Below are positions 57,037 through 64,000 of a DNA stretch of 64,000 bases, piece by piece. Under the pieces are notes generated by a model. That model was not told the origin of the DNA, made no database searches, and saw only the letters and a program-made list of their open reading frames with translations. The position numbers and the translations under genes were made by a program. The stretch's first letter is position 1, and the number at the start of each line of letters is the position of its first letter. Source of the stretch: Verrucomicrobiota bacterium. GTDB taxonomy: Bacteria; Verrucomicrobiota; Verrucomicrobiia; Opitutales; Opitutaceae. The DNA is taken from assembly GCA_023443455.1 (NCBI GenBank), contig JAEZUE010000074.1, positions 26,008-90,007 on the forward strand, in the 5' to 3' direction.

Positions 57037-58860
57037 ATGAACGGCCGCCTCACCCCTGGCTGCCGGCCCGCGCTGGCCCACACTGCCGTGCTGGCACTTC
57101 TGCTCCTCGCCGCGGCGCCCTGCCCCGCCGGCTCGCCCGACGACTCCGCCCGCGCCCGCATCGCGGAGCTGCGCACGGAGATCGCCCACCACGACGATCT
57201 CTACTTCCGGCACGCCACACCGGAGATCTCCGACGGCACCTACGACGCCCTGCGCCGCGAACTCGCCGCCCTCGAGCGCGAGCATCCGGCAGATGCCATG
57301 TCCGTGCCGCCGCTGCCATCGCTCGGCGACGACCATCGCGAGGGCTTCGCACGTGTGCCCCACGGGGCGCCGATGCTCGGACTGGAGAAGTGCCACACCG
57401 AAACCGAGCTCAAGGCCTGGTACGGAAAGGTTGGCGACGGGGCGACGCTCGTGATCGAACCCAAAGTCGACGGCCTCGCCGTCAGCGCCACTTACGAGCA
57501 CGGCCGGCTCATCCGCGTGCTCACCCGCGGCAACGGTCTGGCCGGCGACGACGTGACCGCCGTGGCGCGAAGCATCCGCTCGCTGCCGCCGGGCCTGGCG
57601 GGCGACAACCTCCCCGGGCGGATCGAGCTGCGCGGCGAGGTGTACGTGAGCTGGGCGGAGTTCGCGAAGCTCAACCGGGAGCGAGCCGCGAATGGCGAGG
57701 AACCCTTCGCCCATCCACGCAACTTCGCCGCCGGCACGCTGCAACGCCTGGTCCCCGACGAAAATGCGGAGCGGCTGGACGTGGTCTTCTACGCGTGGGG
57801 CGCCTGCGAACCGGCCGCTCTCGCACCGAAGTCGCAGCGCGATTTCCACGAACTGGCCCGCCGCTGGCGCCTGCCGGTGATTGCGGCCGGTGAGGTTGCG
57901 AGCGACGGCGATGCGCTCCGCCGCGCCGTGCGGGAGGTCGAGTCGCGCCGCCGATCGCTCGCGTTTCCGATCGACGGCGCGGTGGCGAAGATCGACGCCG
58001 TCGCGTGGCGAAACCGGCTCGGCGAAAGCGCCGCCGCGCCGCGCTGGGCGATCGCATACAAGTTCGCGGCCGAGCGGGCCGACACCCGGTTGCGCGCGAT
58101 CACCATCCAGGTCGGGCGCAGCGGCCGGCTCACACCGGTCGCGGAGTTCGACCCGGTCGAGCTCGGCGGCGCCACCATCACCCGCGCCACGCTGCACAAT
58201 CCGGCGACGATCGGGCGCCTCGACCTGCGCATCGGGGATCTCGTGACGGTCGAGAAGGCCGGCGAGATCATCCCGCAGCTGGTGGCGCGGGACCCGGCGC
58301 GGCGCGTGGCCGGCAGCACCGAGTACCGGTTCCCGCGCACCTGCCCCGAGTGCGGCACGCCGACCGAGCTGAGCGCCGAGCACACGGAAGCGCGTTGCCC
58401 CAACCATTACTGTGCCGCGCAGGTCCGCGGCCGGATCGAGCACTACGTCGCCAACGTCGAAATCAAGGGACTCGGCCCGGCGACGATCGCCTCGCTGGTA
58501 AACGCCGGGCTGGTCCGCGACCCGAGCGATCTCTACACGCTGCGGCACGAGCAACTGGTGAAGCTGCCACGCGTTGGCCGGAAGACCGCGAAAGCGTTGC
58601 TCGAATCGATCGACCGCAGCCGGCACGCCGAACAGTGGCGGGTCATCGCGGGCCTCGGCATCCCGCGTGTGGGCAAGGCGTCGGCAAAGCTGCTGGCGGC
58701 GCGGTATCGCACGCTGGCCACCATGGAGCAGACCCCCAAGAGCGAACTCGCGGCGCTGGTCGGCGAAGCGACCGCACGCGAACTGGCGACATGGTTTACC
58801 GAGCCACGGAACCGCGAACTGTGCGCGAGATTGGCAGTCGTGCGCGGCGAGCGGGAATGA
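57037..58860 (+). CDS. NAD-dependent DNA ligase with N-terminal signal peptide, no BRCT domain
   Basis: 607 residues. A hydrophobic stretch (LAHTAVLALLLLAAAPCPAG, about 13-32) precedes the Ia domain (HHDDLYFRHATPEISDGTYD). The adenylated Lys is K143 in IEPKVDGLAVS. The OB fold, the four-Cys zinc finger (TCPECGTPTE and ARCPNHYCAAQ) and helix-hairpin-helix repeats (KLPRVGRKTAKALLESID, LGIPRVGKASAKLLAARY) are present; the chain ends where LigA would begin its BRCT domain. This recalls LigB of enteric bacteria, also with a signal sequence. It seals nicks if active. The housekeeping ligA is presumably elsewhere. A GTG at 57019 is an alternative start. Confidence 0.9.
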   Translation: MNGRLTPGCRPALAHTAVLALLLLAAAPCPAGSPDDSARARIAELRTEIAHHDDLYFRHATPEISDGTYDALRRELAALEREHPADAMSVPPLPSLGDDHREGFARVPHGAPMLGLEKCHTETELKAWYGKVGDGATLVIEPKVDGLAVSATYEHGRLIRVLTRGNGLAGDDVTAVARSIRSLPPGLAGDNLPGRIELRGEVYVSWAEFAKLNRERAANGEEPFAHPRNFAAGTLQRLVPDENAERLDVVFYAWGACEPAALAPKSQRDFHELARRWRLPVIAAGEVASDGDALRRAVREVESRRRSLAFPIDGAVAKIDAVAWRNRLGESAAAPRWAIAYKFAAERADTRLRAITIQVGRSGRLTPVAEFDPVELGGATITRATLHNPATIGRLDLRIGDLVTVEKAGEIIPQLVARDPARRVAGSTEYRFPRTCPECGTPTELSAEHTEARCPNHYCAAQVRGRIEHYVANVEIKGLGPATIASLVNAGLVRDPSDLYTLRHEQLVKLPRVGRKTAKALLESIDRSRHAEQWRVIAGLGIPRVGKASAKLLAARYRTLATMEQTPKSELAALVGEATARELATWFTEPRNRELCARLAVVRGERE

Positions 58861-58867
58861 TCGCCGT

Positions 58868-58942
58868 GTAGGAGCCTGCTTGCAGGCGATCAACGCGTCG
58901 CCGGCCAATGGCACCAGGAATCGCCTGCAAGCAGGCTCCTAC
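58868..58942. repeat. Type B palindromic repeat pair
   Basis: GTAGGAGCCTGCTTGCAGGC at 58868 and its reverse complement ending at 58942 around a 29-bp spacer. It lies between the converging ligase and zeta-like genes, where it could also end transcription, but no T-run follows. Confidence 0.92.
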
Positions 58943-58952
58943 AACCAAGCCC

Positions 58953-59792
58953 TCAGAAGGTCCTCCCTGCCTCAATCTCCTCCGGCAACGGTTCGCCGTT
59001 GGCCGCGAGGATGCGGCGGGCGAGCGGAGCGAGATCCTCGGCCGGGGTGTGCACGACCTTGCCGTCGATGTACTGCACCACCGGCAACCCGAAGCGGAGA
59101 TTCTCCAGCACGGCGTCGGCGAAGGCCTTGCGCATGGCTCGCATGGAAGCGCGGGTTTCCTCGGCCGGCGACATATGGAAAGCCTCTTCGACAGCGGACT
59201 GTTTTCCTTCGGGCATGAACGAAACGCTAGCGCTGTGCTCAATGTCGGCAAGCAGCCGAACATCCGCCACCGAGAAGCGGCCATCCTCCTCTTCTGCGAC
59301 GAGAAACGGCTCCGTCCCGGTGTTCTCATAAAGGCGCCAATGGTCGACCAGCGGCCGGTAGAGCTCGACAAGGTTGCGCACGCCGAGGTGGAAACGGCGC
59401 TGTTGGACCTCGTCGGGAATGTCGTGGCCACCTTTGGAAACGCGCTGGCGCACGCGGTCGCGGGTAAGATCGAGGTTCGGGATCCACAGGAAATCGAGCC
59501 GGATGCGATAGCCGGCCGCACGACACTGGCGCAGCAGCGGCCCGTAGGCGCGACCGGAGAGCGTGGTCTCGAAGGAGAAATCCTCGCGACGCGCGGCCAA
59601 GTCGCGAAGTCGTTTGAGCATGAGGCGCCCGGCCTCGAAAGCGGCCTTGTCCGGCGCAAAGGGCGAAAGGCCGGCGGCGATCAGATCGGCGTTCACGAAG
59701 TCGCCGATACGCAGCTCCTCGTTCAGGAAACGCCGCGCGTAGGTCGTCTTCCCTGCGCCGTTGGGGCCCGCGATGATGAAGAGATTCGGCAT
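58953..59792 (-). CDS. Zeta-toxin-like P-loop kinase fused to a partner-like C-terminal segment
   Basis: 279 residues. Residues 1-160 form a zeta-toxin/AAA-like kinase: IIAGPNGAGKTTYARRFLNE (Walker A 9-17), VNADLIAAGLSPFAPDKAAF and FSFETTLSGRAYGPLLRQCR. Known zeta toxins phosphorylate cell-wall sugar precursors. From about residue 193 (Met of MPEGKQSAVEEAF) the chain resembles a separate small protein often found beside such kinases, with NLRFGLPVVQYIDGKVVHTP. No stop divides them. An internal start at 59216 could release the second part separately. No epsilon-type antitoxin is seen nearby. Confidence 0.83.
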   Translation of the reverse strand: MPNLFIIAGPNGAGKTTYARRFLNEELRIGDFVNADLIAAGLSPFAPDKAAFEAGRLMLKRLRDLAARREDFSFETTLSGRAYGPLLRQCRAAGYRIRLDFLWIPNLDLTRDRVRQRVSKGGHDIPDEVQQRRFHLGVRNLVELYRPLVDHWRLYENTGTEPFLVAEEEDGRFSVADVRLLADIEHSASVSFMPEGKQSAVEEAFHMSPAEETRASMRAMRKAFADAVLENLRFGLPVVQYIDGKVVHTPAEDLAPLARRILAANGEPLPEEIEAGRTF

Positions 59793-59921
59793 GGCGGGTG
59801 GAACTGTGGCAGGCGAATGCCGGACGGCAAACCGGAGATCGCTGCCGGCGGTGGGGCGGCCGTTCAGCCCGCAAGTTGGACTCGCGCCAGAACGACGGGC
59901 GTAAAGCCCGCCCCACCGGCC

Positions 59922-59947
59922 GGAATCGCCTGCAAGCAGGCTCCTAC
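59922..59947. repeat. Single arm of the type B repeat
   Basis: Reads GAATCGCCTGCAAGCAGGCT then CCTAC, the right-hand arm of the type B pair. Before it, GGGCGTAAAGCCCGCCCC resembles the spacer hairpin of the copy at 44427. The gap 59793-60039 shows no gene. Confidence 0.75.
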
Positions 59948-60039
59948 AGGCGGATACGACAGCAGCAGCCCACCGGGGCGGTTCGGCCCTACCCTCGGAC
60001 TGGGGCGCCCTGAAAGGACGCCCCACGATCAGGTCAACC

Positions 60040-62304
60040 TCAGCTCAGCACGCCGCCCTTGCTGGCGTTGGCAACGAGCTTGCGGTAGCGGCCGAGCCAA
60101 CCCGTGAACGGGGCCAGCACCGGTTGCCACGTGGCGCGGCGCGATTCGAATTCGGCCTTCTCGACGAGGATGTCGATCCGGCGTCCGGGGAAGTCGATAC
60201 GCAGGCGATCGCCCTCTTTGAGCAGACCGATCGGACCGCCCTCGGCGGCTTCGGGCGAGACATGGCCGATGCACGCACCGGCGGTGCCGCCGCTGAAGCG
60301 GCCGTCGGTGATGAGCGCGACCTTGTCGCCCAGGCCCATGCCGACGATGTAGCTCGTGGGCGAAAGCATCTCCTGCATGCCGGGACCGCCGCGCGGGCCT
60401 TCGTTGCGGATGATGACGATGTCGCCGGCCTTCACCTTGCCGCCGAGGATGCCGGCGCAGGCGTCGTCCTGGCTTTCGAAGATCACCACCGGTCCCTCAA
60501 AGACGAAGCCGGGGCCGCAGTTGGCCTTGAAGGCGTCGCTGATGCCGGCGGTCTTCACGACCGAGCCCTCGGGGGCGAGGTCGCCGTAGAGAATCGAGAG
60601 ACCGCCGTCGGCGGTGTAGGCGCGGTCGGCGGAGCGGATGCAGTGCTGGGCGTCGAAGCGGAAGGACGGGTCGTGCGGCATGAGGCCGGCGGGCTTGGCG
60701 ACCGCGAAGTTCTTCGGGTCGTAGTCGTGCGCGGCGCGGGCAATCGTGCCGGCGGCGTGGAGACGCGGGACGCGCAGCAGGCAGGCAATCTTCTTCGCCC
60801 CGGTCTTCTCATACTGCCAGAGGATGAGCACGGGGGTGCCGCGGACTTCGCCCAGCTCGGCGCGGACTAGGCCGCGGAACTCGGAGAACTTCGGCTTCAG
60901 GCCGGCCTCGATCTCCTGCGCACCATGCCAGGTGTTGGAGGCGTCGACCTCGAGCGCGCCCTTCGTGCCGAAGAGGGCGCCGCAGGCCGCGGCGTCGGCG
61001 GCGTTGAAGGCGGCGGCAAAACGCCAGAGGGCGATCGCGCGGTCGTCGGCCGGGTGGAAGAGCATCGGCTTGGGCACGAGGTTGCCCGAGGCGGTGCGGG
61101 CTGCGGGGCCCATCTTGTCGTTCGGGTCGAGCACGAGCGCGGAGGCGCCCGACACGCGGACGATGCGCGCCTCGTCGGTGCAGGACGGAGAGCGCAGGTC
61201 CCAGGCGTCGATGTTCGCGCCGAGGGTCTTGCCGGTGACGGTGATGCAGTCGTTCTTGAGCGCACCGAGGCGCTTGAGCTCGCCGAGAATGGTGTGGATG
61301 CCGCCGGCGCGATGGACGTCCTGGATGTGGTAGTCTGAGGACGGCGACACCTTGCAAAGGCAGGGCACACGGCGGGAGATGGCGTCGATGCGGGCGATGT
61401 CGTACTCGATGCCGGCCTCGCGGGCGATGGCCAGGGTGTGGAGCACGGTGTTGGTCGAGCCGCCCATGGCGACGTCGAGGGTGAGCGCGTTGTCGAAGGC
61501 CTCGAGGGTGGCGATGTCGCGCGGCTTGAGGTCGCGTTTCACGAGCTCGATGATCTGCGCGGCGGCGCGGCGGTAGAGTTGTTCGCGTTCCTTGGAGACG
61601 GCGAGAATGGTGCCGTTGCCCGGCAGCGCCATGCCGAGGGCCTCGCAAAGGCAGTTCATCGAGTTGGCCGTGAACATGCCCGAGCAGGAACCGCAGGTCG
61701 GACAGGCGGACTGCTCGAGCTTGAGCAGCGCCTCGGCGGTGAGGTTGCCGGTCTGAAGCGCGCCCACGCCCTTGAAGACGGAGATGAGGTCGCTCTTCTC
61801 GTCGGCCGGGCGGAGGTGCGCGGGAAGCTCGCTGGAGTCGTCGGTGTGCGCGATGCCGGCGGCCATCGGTCCGCCGGAGACGAAGACGGTGGGGATGTTC
61901 ACACGCATCGCGCCCATGAGCATGCCCGGGACGATCTTGTCGCAGTTGGGGATGCAGACCATGCCGTCGAAGCAGTGGGCGCGAAGCACGGTCTCGACGC
62001 AGTCGGCGATGAGCTCACGCGACGGCAGCGAGAACTTCATGCCCGAGTGGCCCATGGCGATGCCGTCGTCGACGCCGATGGTGTTGAAGATGAAAGGCAC
62101 GCCGCCCGCCTCGCGGACGAGGCGTTTCACCAGCAGGCCGACCTCGTTGAGATGCGCGTGGCCGGGGATGCAGTCGATGTAGCTGTTGCAGATCGCGATG
62201 AACGGTTTGTCGAAATCGGCCTCGGACTCGATCACGCCGGTGGCGCGGAGGAGACTGCGGTGCGGGGCGCGTTCAAAGCCTTTCTTGATGATATCGGAGC
62301 GCAT
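60040..62304 (-). CDS. ilvD: Dihydroxy-acid dehydratase with an inserted NTF2/SnoaL-like domain
   Basis: 754 residues, against about 560-620 for normal IlvD. It dehydrates dihydroxy acids in isoleucine, valine and leucine synthesis using an iron-sulfur cluster. N-terminal motifs are AICNSYIDCIPGHAHLNE, CIPNCDKIVPGMLMGAMR and ACPTCGSCSGMFTANSMNCL; C-terminal ones are GGKVKAGDIVIIRNEGPRGG, PGMQEMLSPTSYI and LITDGRFSGGTAGACIGHVS. Between TLGANIDAWDL (about 370) and CIRSADRAYTADGGLSILYG (about 555) there is extra sequence; residues about 418-530 (ALWRFAAAFNAADAAACGAL, GTPVLILWQYEKTGAKK, GTIARAAHDYDP) read as an NTF2/SnoaL-like fold. The frame is intact throughout. Confidence 0.94.
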   Translation of the reverse strand: MRSDIIKKGFERAPHRSLLRATGVIESEADFDKPFIAICNSYIDCIPGHAHLNEVGLLVKRLVREAGGVPFIFNTIGVDDGIAMGHSGMKFSLPSRELIADCVETVLRAHCFDGMVCIPNCDKIVPGMLMGAMRVNIPTVFVSGGPMAAGIAHTDDSSELPAHLRPADEKSDLISVFKGVGALQTGNLTAEALLKLEQSACPTCGSCSGMFTANSMNCLCEALGMALPGNGTILAVSKEREQLYRRAAAQIIELVKRDLKPRDIATLEAFDNALTLDVAMGGSTNTVLHTLAIAREAGIEYDIARIDAISRRVPCLCKVSPSSDYHIQDVHRAGGIHTILGELKRLGALKNDCITVTGKTLGANIDAWDLRSPSCTDEARIVRVSGASALVLDPNDKMGPAARTASGNLVPKPMLFHPADDRAIALWRFAAAFNAADAAACGALFGTKGALEVDASNTWHGAQEIEAGLKPKFSEFRGLVRAELGEVRGTPVLILWQYEKTGAKKIACLLRVPRLHAAGTIARAAHDYDPKNFAVAKPAGLMPHDPSFRFDAQHCIRSADRAYTADGGLSILYGDLAPEGSVVKTAGISDAFKANCGPGFVFEGPVVIFESQDDACAGILGGKVKAGDIVIIRNEGPRGGPGMQEMLSPTSYIVGMGLGDKVALITDGRFSGGTAGACIGHVSPEAAEGGPIGLLKEGDRLRIDFPGRRIDILVEKAEFESRRATWQPVLAPFTGWLGRYRKLVANASKGGVLS

Positions 62305-62545
62305 GGTGAAAAGGGACGGAAGGACGGAGTGAAACGAAGCGCCAGTCGTAGGGCGCTCGGCGCGATTTGGCCACCTTGGAAAACGGCGCGGCGTTGAGGA
62401 AGCTCAAGACTCGGGAGAAACGAACGAGGCACCGCAGCCACACCTGCGCGTGGAGCGCTGCTTCAGCACGCCCCGGCAGAAGCGGCGGCGAGACTGGTGG
62501 TGAGCCCGCGTCGAGCGGGTCGCCCTGAAGGTGCGACCTACGCGT
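62305..62545. other. Gap between ilvD and the decarboxylase gene
   Basis: 241 bp with no coding seen. It includes the type F-like short repeat GGGTCGCCCTGAAGGTGCGA (62517) just before the decarboxylase stop, and should contain the ilvD promoter next to 62304, which was not recognised. Confidence 0.4.
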
Positions 62546-63685
62546 CTACTGATTCACGTGCACGATCTTCGCGGGCGGGATGCCGTTGAAGTACGTCGAC
62601 GAGGCGGCGCTGTAGGCTCCGATATTCTCGCTGTAGACGAGGTCGCCGCGCTCGAGGGCGGGCAGATTTTCGGCCATGGAGACGACGTCGAGCGCGTCGC
62701 AGGTCGGGCCGAAAACGGCGCTGATCTGCGTGGCACCCTTTTTGAAGGCTTTGATCGGGTAATGGAGGTGATCGAAGATGACGCCCGAGTACGTATGGTA
62801 GACGCCGTCGTTGATGTAGTAACACGGCTTGCCGTCGCGGAGGGCCTTGCCGACAACGCGCGAGACGGCGTAGCCCGCGGTGGCCACGAGGAAGCGGCCG
62901 GGTTCGGCGAGGATCTCGATGTCCTTCGGGAAGAGGCGGTCGATCTCGGAGTTGATGATCTTCGCGAGATCGCGGAACGGCTTCACGGTGGCGTCGTACG
63001 GCGCGGGGAAACCGCCGCCAATGTCGACGAGGTTCATCTTCGTGTAGCCGCGGTCCTGGGCCTCTTTGAAAATATTGGCGGTGAGGGCGAGCGCCTGGAC
63101 GTAGTTTTCGTAGTTGGTCGTCTGGCTGCCGACGTGGAAGCTGACGCCCTCGACGGTGAGACCGAGGCGGTCGGCCTCGAGGATCATGTCGACGGCCTCG
63201 CCGGGGGCGGCGCCGAACTTGGAGGAGAGCTCGACCATCGCGCCGGTGTTGGGAACCTTGAGACGCAGGGCGAGGCCGGCGTTGGGCGCGTGCTTCTTGA
63301 TCTTGTGGATCTCCTCGACGTTGTCGAAGGTCACGAGCGGCTTGTACTTGTCGAGCTGCTCGAGAGTGGACTCCGGCTTGATCGGGTTGGCGTAGATGAT
63401 CTTGTCCCAGATCCAGTCCTGCCGCTGCTTCGCGGGCATGCCCTTGATGTTCTCATACACGGTGTCGAACTCGGGCATCGAGGCGACGTCGAAGCTGGCG
63501 CCCTCCTTGAAGAGCGTCTGCACGATCTCGGGGAGCGAGTTGGCCTTCACGGCGAAGTAGGCCTGCACGCGGGGCAGGTAGCGCTTGAAGGTGCGGTAGT
63601 TCTTCCGGAGCTCGTCGTGGTCGACGATGAAGAGCGGCGTGCCGTGTTCCTGGGCGAGCTTCTGGAGTTGGGCCTTCGAGATCAT
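62546..63685 (-). CDS. Ornithine/lysine-type decarboxylase (PLP fold III)
   Basis: 379 residues. The PLP lysine is in VQAYFAVKANSLPEIVQTL; the phosphate loop is LVDIGGGFPAPYD, the ring-stacking His is in GVSFHVGSQTTNYENYVQAL, and EILAEPGRFLVATAGYAV binds the cofactor. The active-site Cys-Asp pair is in FGPTCDALDVVS, as in eukaryotic-type ornithine decarboxylase, unlike carboxynorspermidine decarboxylase. It should make putrescine (or cadaverine) for polyamines. The ATG at 63685 starts MISKAQLQKLAQEHGTPLF; upstream residues are repeat-coded. The following same-strand neighbour upstream may belong to the pathway. Confidence 0.88.
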   Translation of the reverse strand: MISKAQLQKLAQEHGTPLFIVDHDELRKNYRTFKRYLPRVQAYFAVKANSLPEIVQTLFKEGASFDVASMPEFDTVYENIKGMPAKQRQDWIWDKIIYANPIKPESTLEQLDKYKPLVTFDNVEEIHKIKKHAPNAGLALRLKVPNTGAMVELSSKFGAAPGEAVDMILEADRLGLTVEGVSFHVGSQTTNYENYVQALALTANIFKEAQDRGYTKMNLVDIGGGFPAPYDATVKPFRDLAKIINSEIDRLFPKDIEILAEPGRFLVATAGYAVSRVVGKALRDGKPCYYINDGVYHTYSGVIFDHLHYPIKAFKKGATQISAVFGPTCDALDVVSMAENLPALERGDLVYSENIGAYSAASSTYFNGIPPAKIVHVNQ

Positions 63686-63699
63686 GGGTGGTGAAGAAA

Positions 63700-63738
63700 A
63701 GTAGCGAGTAGCGGGGAGTGAGTAGCGAGTAGCCCGAG
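63700..63738. repeat. Word-like repeat GTAGCGAGTAG upstream of the decarboxylase
   Basis: The plus strand reads AGTAGCGAGTAGCGGGGAGT then GAGTAGCGAGTAGCCCGAG: an 11-base word with small changes, repeated about three times. It lies 15 bp upstream of the decarboxylase start. Confidence 0.65.
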
Positions 63739-63878
63739 GGAGCAAGCGGATCAATGGGCGCCGGTTGTTACGATCCGCCGCAAGCCACGCGAAGCGTGGC
63801 CCGGATGGAGAAGAGGCCAGGTCGGGGACGACCTGGCCTGCGGTGGAGCAAAACGAGAATCCCTCTGCAGAGCCGGCC

Positions 63879-64000
63879 TCAGTCGCCGGCCTTCACGAGG
63901 AAATTCTTGAACTGCCACGGGTCCCGGAAGTCCATGTCGGGCTTGCCGGCGCCCTTGAACGCCGGCGTGTAGTCGCGCAACGGCGTCCAGTCGGACGGCG
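63879..64000 (-). CDS. C-terminal end of an unidentified gene (continues past the window)
   Basis: Forty-odd codons before a TGA at 63879-63881 read PSDWTPLRDYTPAFKGAGKP and then DMDFRDPWQFKNFLVKAGD. Codon use is like the neighbouring genes and the sequence looks like genuine protein. The gene enters from the right edge on the minus strand and ends 193 bp before the decarboxylase start. The family cannot be named from this piece; a polyamine-pathway enzyme is possible from its position only. Confidence 0.6.
   Translation of the reverse strand, partial: PSDWTPLRDYTPAFKGAGKPDMDFRDPWQFKNFLVKAGD

Overview
The window looks like a piece of chromosome from an Opitutaceae-type member of the Verrucomicrobiota. 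This is inferred from several things together: very high GC, mostly weak or absent Shine-Dalgarno sites, a stand-alone SWIB protein, a verrucomicrobial-style gene mix, and abundant intergenic palindromic repeats. No rRNA, tRNA or CRISPR array was found. About 57 genes are supported. Most are single genes or two- to six-gene operons of ordinary metabolism, separated by repeat-rich spacers.

Layout. 1-8180: four large membrane proteins in tandem, of GT-C (GT39-like) type, the first cut by the window edge. 8211-16593: a lipoprotein, a DTW-domain tRNA-modifying enzyme, an AraC regulator overlapping an ABM-DUF1805 fusion, an aldo/keto reductase, an EamA transporter overlapping an alpha/beta hydrolase, a second EamA transporter, SWIB, and an RRM glycine-rich RNA-binding protein. 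16722-23288: a TetR - membrane-fusion - ATPase - ATPase - permease - permease operon like cecR-ybhGFSR, with two near-identical palindromes between the ATPase genes. 23300-28540: an accessory island with an IS91-family element (integrase plus a frameshifted transposase), a truncated HEPN-like gene, an AT-richer gene relic, a DUF6978-like/DUF1828-DUF1829 pair and small orphans. 28600-37750: YajQ, a tautomerase-like protein, MscS, TerC, two Hsp20 proteins, a PatB/MalY C-S lyase, MarC and a GNAT acetyltransferase.

37870-47230 is biosynthetic. argF and argG flank a prepilin-like gene. A coenzyme A block follows: panB, a ParE/RelE-type toxin-antitoxin pair, split coaC and coaB, a phosphofructokinase on the other strand, then coaX and panD. 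47700-58860 carries a GreA/GreB-like factor, an OleC-like acyl ligase with odd in-frame insertions, a lipoprotein overlapping an RluA-type pseudouridine synthase, a secreted clan GH-A glycosidase, SufE, and an NAD-dependent DNA ligase with a signal peptide and no BRCT domain. 58950-64000 has a zeta-toxin-like kinase fused to a partner-like tail, an enlarged IlvD with an extra NTF2/SnoaL-like domain in the middle, an ornithine-decarboxylase-like enzyme, and the end of an unidentified gene.

The clearest unusual signals are the domain insertion in IlvD, a perfect 54-bp palindrome with a diverged copy 17 kb away, twin palindromes inside the efflux operon, two tandem arrays (5 x about 108 bp and about 5 x 220 bp) built from hairpin modules, repeats that supply the stop codons of upstream genes, and word-like degenerate short repeats between and inside genes. 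All family calls are from reading motifs; no database search was run.
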